DNA of 64,000 nucleotides from NCBI GenBank assembly GCA_047947185.1, contig CP170502.1, positions 3,472,001 to 3,536,000 on the forward strand, read 5' to 3'. The translations under genes were made by a program, and so were the position numbers. The DNA comes from JANQJA01 sp047947185 (GTDB lineage Bacteria > Pseudomonadota > Gammaproteobacteria > Pseudomonadales > Azotimanducaceae). The notes under the pieces are model-generated. The model was not told the DNA's origin. It worked only from the letters and a program-made list of their open reading frames with translations, and did not search any database. Each line of letters starts with the position of its first letter. Position 1 is the first letter of the stretch. This document shows positions 53,453 through 63,445 of the stretch, piece by piece.

Positions 53453-53628
53453 ACACGCAAAACCAACTGCAATCCGCGTGGGAAATGGCTGGCGGTTGTC
53501 GTGAGTCCAGGCGCACCCGGGTCGGCCGATGGCGCGGCTACTATTACCTCACTGCTACCGGCGATGCTATTCTCACGCCAGGTCTGGGTTGAAAACAAAG
53601 TATTGGGCAGGTTAACCGGGAGACAACC

Positions 53629-54633
53629 ATGGCGGAACTCAATGTCGGACTACTGGGTGGCGGCAGCTGGGGTACCACGGTGGGTGCACTTGTGGCGAGA
53701 AATGCACCAATCACCCTCTGGGCACGTGATCCGGCAACTGCAGAGGAGATTAATCTTAACCACACCAATGAAAAATACCTGCCAGGCGCGAAGTTGCCGC
53801 CGCGACTAACAGCAACCAACGATCTTGCAGAAGCGATGCATAACGCGGACGTCATCATTGTTGGTATTCCAGCCCAGAACTTCCGCCTTGTACTACGCGA
53901 CATCAAACCCTATGTGCGACCCTGGGTTCCCATTGTCAGCCTGAGCAAGGGGCTCGAGCTGTCTACCAACTTGCGTATGACCCAGATTATTGACGAGGAA
54001 CTGCCCGGCCATCCGTGCGGCGTGCTTACGGGACCCAACCTCGCTCGCGAAATTATGTCCGGCTTTGCGGCCGCCAGTGTCATCGCCATGCCAGACGGGG
54101 TGATTGTCAAAGAGCTGCAGAAAATCTTTCACAGCGGCCTGTTTCGCGTCTATACAAATCACGATGTGATTGGTTGTGAACTGGGCGGTGTGCTGAAGAA
54201 TATTATTGCCATAGCCGCAGGTATGGGTGACGGACAGGGAGCGGGTGACAACACGCGAGCAGCAGTGATTACCAGGGGCCTTGCGGAGATCACCAGGCTG
54301 GGTGTGGCGCTGGGTGGGGAGGCGCAGACGTTTGCCGGGCTTGCTGGTATGGGGGATCTGGTAGCAACCTGCACCAGCCCGCAAAGCCGGAATCGGAGTG
54401 TTGGCGTGGAACTGGGCAAAGGTCGCAGCATCGATGAAATTACTGCAGAAATGTTTATGGTGGCCGAGGGTGTCAAGAGCGCCGCTGCCGTGATCGAGCT
54501 TGCCAACGAGCACGAGATTCCCATGCCGATTGCCCAGGAAGTGTTTGACGTCATCCAGGGTAATAGCTCAGCAAGCCGTGCCTTCCGGGGCCTGCTTCGC
54601 GCCGGCATTGGCGCTGAAGATGAGCCGGGCTGA
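53629..54633 (+). CDS. gpsA: Glycerol-3-phosphate dehydrogenase [NAD(P)+]
   Basis: A 334-residue cytosolic enzyme. The nucleotide loop is LGGGSWGTTVG (residues about 8-18). The catalytic lysine lies in GVLKNIIAIAAGMGDG, and GLAGMGDLVATCTSPQSRNR is the signature C-terminal segment. It makes sn-glycerol 3-phosphate for phospholipids from dihydroxyacetone phosphate. It follows three short repeats and precedes repeat array 3. Length is normal. Confidence 0.95.
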   Translation: MAELNVGLLGGGSWGTTVGALVARNAPITLWARDPATAEEINLNHTNEKYLPGAKLPPRLTATNDLAEAMHNADVIIVGIPAQNFRLVLRDIKPYVRPWVPIVSLSKGLELSTNLRMTQIIDEELPGHPCGVLTGPNLAREIMSGFAAASVIAMPDGVIVKELQKIFHSGLFRVYTNHDVIGCELGGVLKNIIAIAAGMGDGQGAGDNTRAAVITRGLAEITRLGVALGGEAQTFAGLAGMGDLVATCTSPQSRNRSVGVELGKGRSIDEITAEMFMVAEGVKSAAAVIELANEHEIPMPIAQEVFDVIQGNSSASRAFRGLLRAGIGAEDEPG

Positions 54634-54828
54634 GTGAGTTTGCGGAAATTCCCTTCTCCAGGGATCAGAGACTGACCAGGCACAAGGTTGGGCAGTTTCA
54701 CTCGGTCACGTGCTGGCACATCAAGCCCCAGCCCTGGATGTCAGGAAAGGCGTCCCTTTAGCTTCAAGTGCTTCCATAGGTTTCCCCTCAAGTGTCTCAA
54801 ATTTAGGGAAGCTTACGTCTGGCAGATC
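54634..54828. other. Non-coding gap before repeat array 3
   Basis: About 195 bp downstream of gpsA before array 3 begins. No gene, terminator or clear hairpin is seen. With the array it makes a 966-bp gene-free stretch. Confidence 0.6.
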
Positions 54829-55503
54829 GGCCTCCGGTCGGGACGACAGGGTGCGGTTTACGGGGCCTCCGGTCGGGACGACAGTGCTATTGTCGTTTCG
54901 ACTGGAGTGGCGAAGCCACGGAACGGAGAAACCTCGTATTTTTGAAAAGCGAGATCCCTCCGCTTCGGCCTGCGGCCTCCGGTCGGGACGACAGGGTGCG
55001 GTTTACGGGGCCTCCGGTCGGGGCGACAGTGCTACTGTCGTTTCGACTGGAGTGGCGAAGCCACGGAACGGAGAAACCTCGCATTTTGAAAAGCGAGATC
55101 CCTCCGCTGCGGCCTGCGGCCTTCGCTCGGGACGACAGGGTGCGGTTTACGGGGCCTCTGGTCGGGACGACAGTGCTATTGTCGTTTCGACTGAAGTGGC
55201 GAAGCCACGGAACGGAGAAACCTCGTATTTTGAAAAGCGAGATCCCTCCGCTGCGGCCTGCGGCCTCCGGTCGGGACGACAGGGTGGGGTTTACGGGGCC
55301 TCCGGTCGGGACGACAGTGCTACTGTCGTTTCGACTGCAGCAGCGCAGCTGCGGAATGGAGAAACCTCGAATTTTGAAAAGCGAGATCCCTCCGCTGCGG
55401 CCTGCGGCCTCCGGTCGGGACGACAGGCTGCGGTTTACGGGGCCTCTGGTCGGGACGACAGGGTGCGGTTTACGGGGCCTCCGTTCGGGACGACAGGGTG
55501 CCG
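54829..55503. repeat. Repeat array 3: four ~144-bp units in reverse orientation
   Basis: GGAACGGAGAAACCTCG (or GGAATGGAG) anchors recur at about 54921, 55066, 55210 and 55354, period 144-145 bp. Each unit has GGTCGGGACGACAG...CTGTCGTTTCGACT, the reverse of the arms in arrays 1 and 2, plus AAAAGCGAGATCCCTCCGC. Units are joined by GGGTGCGGTTTACGGGGCCT. Extra half-units close the array near 55503. Long frames on both strands here are artefacts of the repeat. Confidence 0.9.
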
Positions 55504-55599
55504 CCACCATGGCCGTGTAAGGGCGGGGCGTCAGTCCATGCATCCTGATTCAATCGTCTGTTAAGATCCTGCAACTCAAACTCACAAAAAAGAAGCCGC

Positions 55600-56400
55600 T
55601 TGTCCTCGCAGATAAAACTTGTTGCGCTCGATATTGATGGCACCCTGCTTGCGCCCGGTGTACCGCACAACGCAATGCCCGATGATGCATTTGTAGATGT
55701 TGTCGCCGGTTTGCACGCGCAGGATATTGTCGTGGTGCTCGCAACCGGGCGCATGTATCCCGGCGCGGCACCGATTGCCGCTCACCTTGGACTTAATGAG
55801 ACCATCATCTGCCAACAGGGTGCTTCCATTCACGAAGCCGATGGTTCTTTGCGGCACAGTCTTGCGATTGATGCGGATATCGCAGAAGAACTCTATGACT
55901 ACGCGGTCCACCATGAATACAGTCTCGCGTGGTTCAACCATGAGCGCTACCTCGTGACCCGAACATCGGAAGCAGCCGAGTTCTTCGCTGGCGTCTCCGG
56001 TGTTGACGTCGAGGTGAATGAAAGGCCGCTCGAATCCGGTGTCGTAGCAACAGGTATCGATATCGTCAGCAACCAGTATGTCTCGCGCGACGTACACCGG
56101 TTTCTGGAGGCGCGATATGGTTCCCGGGTCGGGCTGCTGGATTTCACGGGCGTTACTGCCGTCCACGCACCGCTCGCCAGCAAGGGCAACGCAATCGCCC
56201 AACTTGCAAGGGAGCTTGGCATTGAACAATCAGAGGTGCTCGCCATTGGCGACGGTATCAACGATGTGTCGATGTTGACCTGGGCTGGGTCGAGCGCAGC
56301 ACCGGCGCATGCAGACAAATTCGCCAAAGACTGCGCCGGGGAAATACTCGATGGTGACGGTGTCAGCGGTGTTCTCGCCTGTCTGCGAGCATTGACCTGA
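55600..56400 (+). CDS. Cof-type HAD hydrolase
   Basis: A 266-residue HAD phosphatase starting with TTG. Motif I is ALDIDGTLL (D12, D14), ATGRM supplies the second motif, KGNAIAQLA the third (lysine) and AIGDGINDVSML the fourth. The type IIB cap (about 80-190) fits Cof/YbiV-like sugar-phosphate or cofactor phosphatases. It ends 19 bp before the MFS exporter gene, so they may be co-transcribed. Confidence 0.88.
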   Translation: MSSQIKLVALDIDGTLLAPGVPHNAMPDDAFVDVVAGLHAQDIVVVLATGRMYPGAAPIAAHLGLNETIICQQGASIHEADGSLRHSLAIDADIAEELYDYAVHHEYSLAWFNHERYLVTRTSEAAEFFAGVSGVDVEVNERPLESGVVATGIDIVSNQYVSRDVHRFLEARYGSRVGLLDFTGVTAVHAPLASKGNAIAQLARELGIEQSEVLAIGDGINDVSMLTWAGSSAAPAHADKFAKDCAGEILDGDGVSGVLACLRALT

Positions 56401-56419
56401 GGTCGTTTGAAGACACGCA

Positions 56420-57715
56420 GTGACTAATCCTCACGATCCCTACGCTGCGCTGCGGATTCCGCTTTTCCGCAACTTCCTGACCACAACCTGTCTGGTGGGG
56501 ATGGGCACTGCCGCGCAGAGCCTCGCTATCGGCTGGGAAGTCTACGATCGCACAGAGCAGGCAATATCACTCGGGTGGGTCGGTCTGGTACAGGCAATCC
56601 CCATGCTCCTCTTTACGCTGCCCGCGGGATATATGGCCGACGTCTTTGACCGGCGAAAGCTGATGATGTGGAGCCTGCTCGGCGCCACCATCTCATCGCT
56701 TGCACTGGGCGTGGCCAGCTACTACAGCGCGCCTGTCGAACTGCTTTACCTTTTACTCTTTATCGACGCGACCTTTCTTCGCATTGGCTGGCCGGCACGC
56801 TCCGCCATTCTTCCCCTGCTGGTTCCCGAAGAAATCTTTGAGAATGCCGTCAAGTGGCGAACCAGCCTGATGCAGGTCACGGGCATTGCGGGTCCGGCGA
56901 TTGGCGGATTCCTGATTGCAATCAACATCCAGGCGGCCTACTTCCTGAGCGCATTGTCCTCTGCAGCCTTTATTCTTTTTCTCGCCGGCATGCGCCTGCC
57001 TGTTGCGCCCCGCAGCCAGCGGGGCAATATGGTCGGACAAGTGGTCGAAGGATTGCGTTTTGTCTGGCGCCGGCAGGTGCTGTTGGGCGCGATCTCGCTC
57101 GACCTGTTTGCCGTGCTGCTTGGCGGCGCTGTGTACCTGCTACCAATTTTTGCACGCGACATCATTGATGCCAGTGCGCTCGGTCTTGAACCGGAGCAGG
57201 TGCTCGGATGGCTAAGGTCGGCTCCCGCAGCGGGCGCCGTGGTCATGGCGTTGCTGCTTGCGTATCTGCCCCCAATCCAGCGATCCGGACATATCCTCTA
57301 CTGGTCGGTGGCCGGCTTCGGCGTCGCGACCATTGTGTTCGGGTTCTCTGAGAACTTCTGGCTCTCAATGGCAGCTTTGGCGCTGACAGGTGCCTTCGAC
57401 AACGTCAGCATGGTCATCCGACAGGTGATTACCCAGATGAGTACACCCAATGAAATGCGCGGGCGGGTTTCTGCCGTCAGTTCAATCTTCATCGGCTCGT
57501 CGAATGAATTGGGTGGTTTCGAGTCGGGTCTTGTCGCCCAGTTGACCACGCCGGTCATTTCCGTAGTCGCAGGTGGCGTCGGAACGCTGGTTGTTGTCGG
57601 CACCTGGTGTGGTCTCTTTCCGAAACTGTTGTCGCTCGGCCCGCTGTCATCACTAAGACCGGAGCGACTTGAAGAAGACGACAGAACCTTGTCGCGCAGA
57701 TCTGAAAGCGGCTAG
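56420..57715 (+). CDS. MFS transporter, EntS-like branch
   Basis: A 431-residue protein starting with GTG, with 12 transmembrane segments. The motif GYMADVFDRRKLMM after segment 2 and LIWPARSAI-like FLRIGWPARSAI fit the MFS_3 branch that includes the enterobactin exporter EntS. Cargo is not determined; no siderophore genes are nearby. It follows the HAD gene closely. Confidence 0.86.
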   Translation: MTNPHDPYAALRIPLFRNFLTTTCLVGMGTAAQSLAIGWEVYDRTEQAISLGWVGLVQAIPMLLFTLPAGYMADVFDRRKLMMWSLLGATISSLALGVASYYSAPVELLYLLLFIDATFLRIGWPARSAILPLLVPEEIFENAVKWRTSLMQVTGIAGPAIGGFLIAINIQAAYFLSALSSAAFILFLAGMRLPVAPRSQRGNMVGQVVEGLRFVWRRQVLLGAISLDLFAVLLGGAVYLLPIFARDIIDASALGLEPEQVLGWLRSAPAAGAVVMALLLAYLPPIQRSGHILYWSVAGFGVATIVFGFSENFWLSMAALALTGAFDNVSMVIRQVITQMSTPNEMRGRVSAVSSIFIGSSNELGGFESGLVAQLTTPVISVVAGGVGTLVVVGTWCGLFPKLLSLGPLSSLRPERLEEDDRTLSRRSESG

Positions 57716-57884
57716 GCAGAGAAACGCAAACCCGGCTTGGGAAGCCGTGCGTGTCCACGCCAATGACTGCCGAGTCAGATTATTCGGGAATGAAAAGAGC
57801 TTGCGCCAGGGGCAAGGCTGACCTTTGTTGTTCTCATGTTGCTGGTTCTGGCTGAGGGGCTCTCGAGAGGACAGGAGTCTCATG

Positions 57885-59243
57885 TCAGAATGTCCCCATA
57901 CCACTCGCCTCCTGCAGCCGGTAGAGGAGGCGTTTCCAAAGCGCAGTGTCCCGGTACATGGGGTAATCGACGCTGAAGAGCCGATCCGCATCGTTGCGCC
58001 ACATTTGTTCAAAGAACAATCCGGCGTCGTGTATTGCGGTGCTGTGAATGGTGCCAAGCAACTCCACATTGGTCTCAAGGTTCAGGTCATCAAGGTTGCG
58101 GCGGGTCAGGTTGGCCGAGCCGCAGATCAGTGATGCCCTGTCCCCGGGATATCGGGTGAGCAGCATCTTGGCATGGCACTGCTCCCCGTGCGTGTCACAC
58201 CAGCGTACCGCGATGCCCTGTTGTACCAGTTCATGGGCTACCGGCCGGTTGGGTATGCCGTTCTTGCGCCAGCCGAATGCGTCCTTGTTGGGATCAAGCA
58301 GTATCCGCAGTTTCACGCCACGCTGATGCGCCGCCTGCAGGGCGTCGATCACCTCCCGGTCGGAGAGGTAGAACATCAAGAGATCCACTGAGCCACCCGC
58401 TTCGTTTTGCGCCAGCGCGGCCAGCACGGCTTCCTTGATTTTTCCTTCCGTGAGTATCCTGATGTGCTGATTCACAGTTTGTTGATCACATGATGGTGGT
58501 TTCAGGCACGGTAGCGCCACATCCACGCCCGATAGCGCAAGCACGGCGATTTCTGTCTGCAGCAGGTCCAGGACTGCGGGGCCGGTAAACCGTAGCGCAA
58601 CATTCCGATGGGCACTGCTGCCATCATGTGGATTGGCAGAGGTCACCAGGCCAACCGGGATCCCGCTGTCGTCGGCAATGATCACTTTGCGGTGGTTAGC
58701 TTTGAAATTCAGCATGCAGAGCCAGCTGCGCAGCGATACGCGACCTTTACCAAACGGGTTCGGCATCAGCCTGCCTGGCCCAGTGCCGAATGGCTTCAGC
58801 AGCAGTCGCCAGGGCACGGAGTAGCAGGGGTTGCTGTCCGGCAGGCAGTTGAGGTCCGTGATGACCACCTGGATCCCGGCATCTTGAAGAGCCTCGAACT
58901 CGGCTGAACGAATGCCGCCGTAAACCGTGTTGATCGGATCGGTAATCAGCACGATGGGGACATCCGGCTGTGACTTTCGTTTCTGCAGGAGCTGCCGGGT
59001 CAACTCACTGGAGAGCGCCCGGGTCCGTTCGGGTTCACGTCCCTGGAAGCTGTTGTAGAGAAACAGGTCCAGCACCACATACTGATGCGCGCCCTGTACC
59101 AGGCGGAACACCTCATCAAAAATCTGTTGTTCCGTGTGTCTTGTGTCCTGCGCGTCAACCCAGGTCAGATCACCCAGGAAACGGACATCGGCAACGGGAT
59201 GTGCAGGACCCTCAAAAGACAGCCCAGGCGGCAGCCGCTTCAT
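57885..59243 (-). CDS. Phospholipase D-like protein
   Basis: A 452-residue protein with two PLD repeats. The first HKD motif is NHRKVIIADDSG (HxKx4D); the second is CHAKMLLTRYPGD, where the aspartate sits further away than usual (HxKx8D). No signal peptide is visible. PLD-type enzymes cleave or transfer phosphodiesters and include cardiolipin synthases and nucleases; the second site is degenerate, so the substrate is open. It ends about 170 bp after the convergent MFS gene and starts 9 bp downstream of the acyl-CoA synthetase stop. Confidence 0.85.
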   Translation of the reverse strand: MKRLPPGLSFEGPAHPVADVRFLGDLTWVDAQDTRHTEQQIFDEVFRLVQGAHQYVVLDLFLYNSFQGREPERTRALSSELTRQLLQKRKSQPDVPIVLITDPINTVYGGIRSAEFEALQDAGIQVVITDLNCLPDSNPCYSVPWRLLLKPFGTGPGRLMPNPFGKGRVSLRSWLCMLNFKANHRKVIIADDSGIPVGLVTSANPHDGSSAHRNVALRFTGPAVLDLLQTEIAVLALSGVDVALPCLKPPSCDQQTVNQHIRILTEGKIKEAVLAALAQNEAGGSVDLLMFYLSDREVIDALQAAHQRGVKLRILLDPNKDAFGWRKNGIPNRPVAHELVQQGIAVRWCDTHGEQCHAKMLLTRYPGDRASLICGSANLTRRNLDDLNLETNVELLGTIHSTAIHDAGLFFEQMWRNDADRLFSVDYPMYRDTALWKRLLYRLQEASGMGTF

Positions 59244-59252
59244 GGCTCCGCA

Positions 59253-60716
59253 TCACTGCGACAATTTTGCCAGGCGTTCATCGCGCAGCAGTTTCCGCCT
59301 GACCTTACCCGCATCGTCCCGCAAGGGCTCGCGCACAAACTCGATGGTGCGGGGCAGCTTGTAGCGAACAAGTCGCTGCTCGAGGTGAACGAGCAGATCT
59401 GCCTCTGAAACGTCACCGGCAGGCGCATCCACAATGGCATGTACCCTGTTGCCAAGGTCATCATCGGGTAACCCGATTACAGCCGAGGAGCGAACCCCCG
59501 GAAAGGCGTCAATTGCAGCTTCAACTTCAGCCGGATAGATATTGGCGCCACCCGAGAGGATCATGTCGGTAAGACGGTCGGACAGGTAGAGGTAACCCTC
59601 CTCGTCCATGTAGCCCAGATCTCCCAGTGACTCGAAGCCTCCCTCCATGGCCCTCGCATCAGCACCGATATAACGGTAGGTAGTGCCCGGGCCTGACCTG
59701 GGGCGGATGAATATTTCGCCAACCTGACCCGGGGGTAGTCGATTGCCGTTCTCATCAACGACTATCATTTCACAGGCTTCGGTTGGCTTGCCGACGGAAC
59801 CACGGTGAGAAAGCCACTCAGCGCCCGAAATAGTGGTTGATCCCTGTCCCTCGGTGCCGCCATACAGCTCCCAGATACACTCGGGACCAAGCCAGTCAAT
59901 AAACGCCTCCTTCAGCCAGGCAGGACAGGGTGCTGCCAGGTGCCACAGTGTCTTGAGTGAAGAAACATCGTAACCCAGTCGGGTTTGCGACGGCAGGTTC
60001 CAGATTCGCTGCATCATGGTTGGCACCAGGTAAATGGTATCTACCCGTTCCCGTTCGATAATGGCGAGCGTTTGTTCAGCATCGAAGCGCGTGGTCACCG
60101 TCACCTGGTTTCCGCGAAACAAGCCAATCATGGCCCACATGAAGGGGCCATTGTGATACAGCGGGCCGGGTATCAGGACAGAACCCTGTTGCTGGAAATT
60201 GAGGTACTCGAGATCCAGGTCCCAGACTGCGGGTTGTCCTGCCACAATCAGTTTGGGTCGGCCGGTGCTGCCACCCGATGTCATCGCCTTGAAAGAATCA
60301 GCCGTCAGTTCGGGCAGCGGATCCGTCGCCAGGGTTGGCGGCGGCGTGTAGCCTGCACCAATAACATGGTAGTCAGGGTGATCGCCAGCCGGCGCACCAA
60401 CAACCAGGCTTGGCCGCGCCAGGTCAACAATCTGCACGCGTTCAAAAGCAGGCAGTTTTGCCGAGACGGGTTGCGGGGTTGCGCCCAGTTTCCAGGTGGC
60501 AATGCAGGCCTCAAAAAACTCGATACCATTGGGCAGGCCAATGGTAACGAAGTGATTCGGTTCAACGCCCAGCTCAGCGTAGGCACGCGCCAGGCGATTG
60601 GTGCGCTGCTCCAGTTCCAGCCAGGACAACGCCTGATCATCGTGTTTGAGCGCGGTAGCGTCGGGCTGCAACGCAGCCCAGTGGGCGACAATCCGCGAGA
60701 GCGAAATGATGTGCAT
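59253..60716 (-). CDS. AMP-dependent acyl-CoA synthetase
   Basis: About 487 residues from the ATG at 60716, which has GGAG seven bases upstream; a longer frame begins at 60896 but is not supported. The adenylation motifs are TSGGSTGRPK (A3), YGGTEGQG (A5), LGDLGYMDEEGYLYLSDR (A7-A8) and a C-terminal GKVRRKLLRDE (A10). It activates a carboxylic acid to acyl-AMP and then acyl-CoA; closest in feel to fatty or bile acid CoA ligases. Its neighbour on the same strand is a PLD-like gene. Confidence 0.9.
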   Translation of the reverse strand: MHIISLSRIVAHWAALQPDATALKHDDQALSWLELEQRTNRLARAYAELGVEPNHFVTIGLPNGIEFFEACIATWKLGATPQPVSAKLPAFERVQIVDLARPSLVVGAPAGDHPDYHVIGAGYTPPPTLATDPLPELTADSFKAMTSGGSTGRPKLIVAGQPAVWDLDLEYLNFQQQGSVLIPGPLYHNGPFMWAMIGLFRGNQVTVTTRFDAEQTLAIIERERVDTIYLVPTMMQRIWNLPSQTRLGYDVSSLKTLWHLAAPCPAWLKEAFIDWLGPECIWELYGGTEGQGSTTISGAEWLSHRGSVGKPTEACEMIVVDENGNRLPPGQVGEIFIRPRSGPGTTYRYIGADARAMEGGFESLGDLGYMDEEGYLYLSDRLTDMILSGGANIYPAEVEAAIDAFPGVRSSAVIGLPDDDLGNRVHAIVDAPAGDVSEADLLVHLEQRLVRYKLPRTIEFVREPLRDDAGKVRRKLLRDERLAKLSQ

Positions 60717-60865
60717 GAGACTGCTCCGGTTCCGGTCTGTTATGAAGCTGTCCATGGTTGCACATCGGCAATCACAAATCATGCAGGTTGCACGCCAGAC
60801 GTCCTTGCACAACGCCGTCCCGGGCTGGCACAGCCGCACATAGATCTCGAACAGGACGGGACCGC

Positions 60866-61357
60866 TTAAACCCCCAGCTGGCGACCCGGAAGCCATTCAT
60901 CCAACGTGAGCTCCCCCTCATATTCCTGGGCATCACCATCCGGGCGCGTCGCCCACATGCCGGGTGTCAGTGCTGACTTGTTCTTGAGCATGTCATAGAG
61001 TCGCTGCAGGTTGGCTTGTTGCTGGACAACCCAGGGGTCCTGTCCGGCGCCGAACTGCAGGGCCTCGCTGACGTCTTCATACAGATACAACGTGTACCAG
61101 AAGGCCCGCTCCACCAGGGTCGGCGGCCCAAGTTTTTTGCCGCCAAACTGGGCGTGCCAGTCCTGCAGCACCTCGTCGACAAACTCAAGGGCCGCAGCTG
61201 GTGTCACGGGGTGCATCAGGCCCGGGCGCAGGTGGCTGAGCAACTGCTTGCGCCGGAAATTCAGGAATTTGTTGTACTGGTTCATGCGTTTGCTCCACTT
61301 GTCAGGTTCCCGGTCAAGATAGCGATAGAGCCGGTCCGCTGGATGTAGGCATTCCAC
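60866..61357 (-). CDS. Hypothetical protein
   Basis: A 163-residue protein, mostly helical, rich in W, L and Q, with no signal peptide and no domain I recognise. Segments FVDEVLQDWHAQFGGKKLGP and RAFWYTLYLYEDVSEALQ are the most conserved-looking. It lies upstream of the acyl-CoA synthetase on the same strand and is divergent from the ABC transporter genes. Confidence 0.65.
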   Translation of the reverse strand: MECLHPADRLYRYLDREPDKWSKRMNQYNKFLNFRRKQLLSHLRPGLMHPVTPAAALEFVDEVLQDWHAQFGGKKLGPPTLVERAFWYTLYLYEDVSEALQFGAGQDPWVVQQQANLQRLYDMLKNKSALTPGMWATRPDGDAQEYEGELTLDEWLPGRQLGV

Positions 61358-61601
61358 GGTGATTGCTGTGCGACTTTGGCTTGCTGCCGGGTCAGGCGCG
61401 GCAGGGTGGAATGGCTGGGGCTCCTGAGCATCGTGGCAGCGATCCTCACGCGACAGGAATCAGCGCACCTGACTGGGTGAACAATCGCATCTCGTTCGGA
61501 GCACTGAGCCCGGGGGAAGGGGAGTCGGGCGCTTGTGCCCGGCGTCCAGAGTCTTTATTCTCGGATTTGCTACCTGAAGTGTCCTTGATAACGATGAGAA
61601 T

Positions 61602-62558
61602 TTGATCGTGCAGGCGTTTATTATCCGGCGCTTGCTTGCCCTGGTCCCCACGCTGATATTCACGAGTATCATCGTCTTTGCGTCTATCCGGCTGATTCCG
61701 GGTGACGTCATTGACCTGATGCTGGCGCAGAATGATATTGCCACGGGCAACGACCGGGCACGCATTGAGGAAGCGCTGGGTTTCGACCAGCCGATTCACA
61801 TCCAGTATTTCCGGTGGATCTGGGCCGCAGCCCAGGGGGACCTGGGTCGCTCCCTCTGGCAGAACACGCCGGTGACCCAGCAACTGGCGGAAACACTGCC
61901 CATTACCTTTGAGCTGGGTTTTCTGGCGCTGATTGTTGCGCTGACCGTCGCCATCCCCATTGGCATCTATTCAGCCATGAAGCAGGACACCATGGGTGAC
62001 TATGTGTCCCGTTCCTTTTCGTTGCTGATGCTGGCCATTCCCAGCTTCTGGCTGGGTACGCTGGTGATGGTGTTCCCCTCGGTCTGGTGGCGCTGGGCCC
62101 CACCCCTGGAATACACCCCTTTCTTTGAAGACCCGCTGAAGAACCTGGGACATATGATTGTCCCCGCCATTTTGCTGGGGTTGTCTCTCTCGGCCGTGAC
62201 CATGCGTATGACGCGGACCATGATGCTGGAAGTCATGCGCCAGGATTACATTCGTACCGCTCGTGCCAAAGGCCTGGGCGAACGCCTGGTGGTGATGCGT
62301 CACGCGCTCAGGAACGGACTGATTCCGGTGGTGACGCTGATTGGCCTGCAGGCACCGCTGCTGGTGGGTGGCGCGGTGATTCTGGAGCAGATTTTTGTGG
62401 TGCCGGGCATGGGCTTGCTGTTACTCGAGGCCGTGTTCCAGCGTGACTATCCCGTGGTGACCGGTGTTTTCCTGGTTGTAGGTGTTGCCATCCTGGTGAT
62501 CAATCTCCTGGTTGACCTGACATACGGATTCCTGGATCCCAAGGTGCGCCAGCAATGA
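61602..62558 (+). CDS. ABC transporter permease (dipeptide/oligopeptide type, DppB-like)
   Basis: A 318-residue inner-membrane protein; the start is TTG at 61602, or GTG at 61608 with little difference. It has about six transmembrane segments. The conserved domain includes IRLIPGDVIDL and SFWLGTLVMV, and AKGLGERLVVMRHALRNGL is the EAA loop that contacts the ATPase. It forms a heterodimer with the next gene product. The preceding 240 bp show no strong promoter. Confidence 0.92.
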   Translation: MIVQAFIIRRLLALVPTLIFTSIIVFASIRLIPGDVIDLMLAQNDIATGNDRARIEEALGFDQPIHIQYFRWIWAAAQGDLGRSLWQNTPVTQQLAETLPITFELGFLALIVALTVAIPIGIYSAMKQDTMGDYVSRSFSLLMLAIPSFWLGTLVMVFPSVWWRWAPPLEYTPFFEDPLKNLGHMIVPAILLGLSLSAVTMRMTRTMMLEVMRQDYIRTARAKGLGERLVVMRHALRNGLIPVVTLIGLQAPLLVGGAVILEQIFVVPGMGLLLLEAVFQRDYPVVTGVFLVVGVAILVINLLVDLTYGFLDPKVRQQ

Positions 62559-63445
62559 GTGAAATTGCGCTGCCCGTAGTACCGGAGACCCGCTACCCGC
62601 CGTTTATTGCGTTTACCCTGCGCATGATGCGGGAAAAACCTCTGGGTGCAGCCGGTGGTTTCATCTTTTTCCTGTTCCTGTTCTGTGGCGTTTTTGCTGA
62701 TGTCCTGGCGCCCTATGGTGCCAACGATACGGATATGTTCCGCCGGCTGCAGCCACCGTCGCTGGATTTCTGGATGGGCACGGATCACCTGGGGCGGGAC
62801 GTGCTGTCACGCATTCTCTATGGCGCGCAGCTTTCCATGATTGTTGGCTTTCTTGCAGCGGGGCTGGCCACGGTCATCTCCATCGTGCTCGGGATTGTGT
62901 CGGGCTACGTGGGTGGCAAGACGGACATGCTGATCCAGCGGTTTGTTGATGCCTGGATGACCTTTCCGGACCTGGTGCTGCTGATTGTGGTCATTTCCAT
63001 CGTGGGGCCGGGTATACCCCAGATTGTGATCATCCTGGGACTGTTATATGGCATCGCCGGGTCCCGGATCATTCGCGGTTCGGTGGTCTCTGTGCGGGAG
63101 AACATGTACACCCACGCGGCCCAGTCCATGGGGGCAAGGACAATCTATATTCTCTGGCGGCACATTTTGCCCAACGTGATGCCGGTGGTGATTGTGCTGT
63201 TTACCACCCGCGTGGGCGCTGTGATTCTTGCTGAAGCTGGCCTGTCGTTTCTTGGGCTGGGCATTCCGCCACCCACACCAACCTGGGGCAGCATGTTGAG
63301 CGGCACCGGGCGTACCTACATGTACCTGGGACCCTGGCTGGCGCTGGCACCGGGGCTCTGTCTCACAATTGTTGTCTATGCCATTAATGTCTATGGCGAT
63401 GCGCTGCGCGACTTGCTGGATCCGCGTATGAGGGGCAGTCGATGA
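62555..63445 (+). CDS. ABC transporter permease (dipeptide/oligopeptide type, DppC-like)
   Basis: A 296-residue membrane protein. It overlaps the upstream permease by 4 bp (ATGA). FWMGTDHLGRDVLSRILYGA is the DppC/OppC signature, and MGARTIYILWRHILPNVMPV is the EAA loop. About six transmembrane segments. The substrate-binding protein gene follows with another ATGA overlap. Confidence 0.93.
   Translation: MSEIALPVVPETRYPPFIAFTLRMMREKPLGAAGGFIFFLFLFCGVFADVLAPYGANDTDMFRRLQPPSLDFWMGTDHLGRDVLSRILYGAQLSMIVGFLAAGLATVISIVLGIVSGYVGGKTDMLIQRFVDAWMTFPDLVLLIVVISIVGPGIPQIVIILGLLYGIAGSRIIRGSVVSVRENMYTHAAQSMGARTIYILWRHILPNVMPVVIVLFTTRVGAVILAEAGLSFLGLGIPPPTPTWGSMLSGTGRTYMYLGPWLALAPGLCLTIVVYAINVYGDALRDLLDPRMRGSR

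Noticed and set aside
54710..55564. 284-residue frame across array 3
   Set aside because: Repeat-derived reading frame without a domain; identical-looking frames exist on the other strand.
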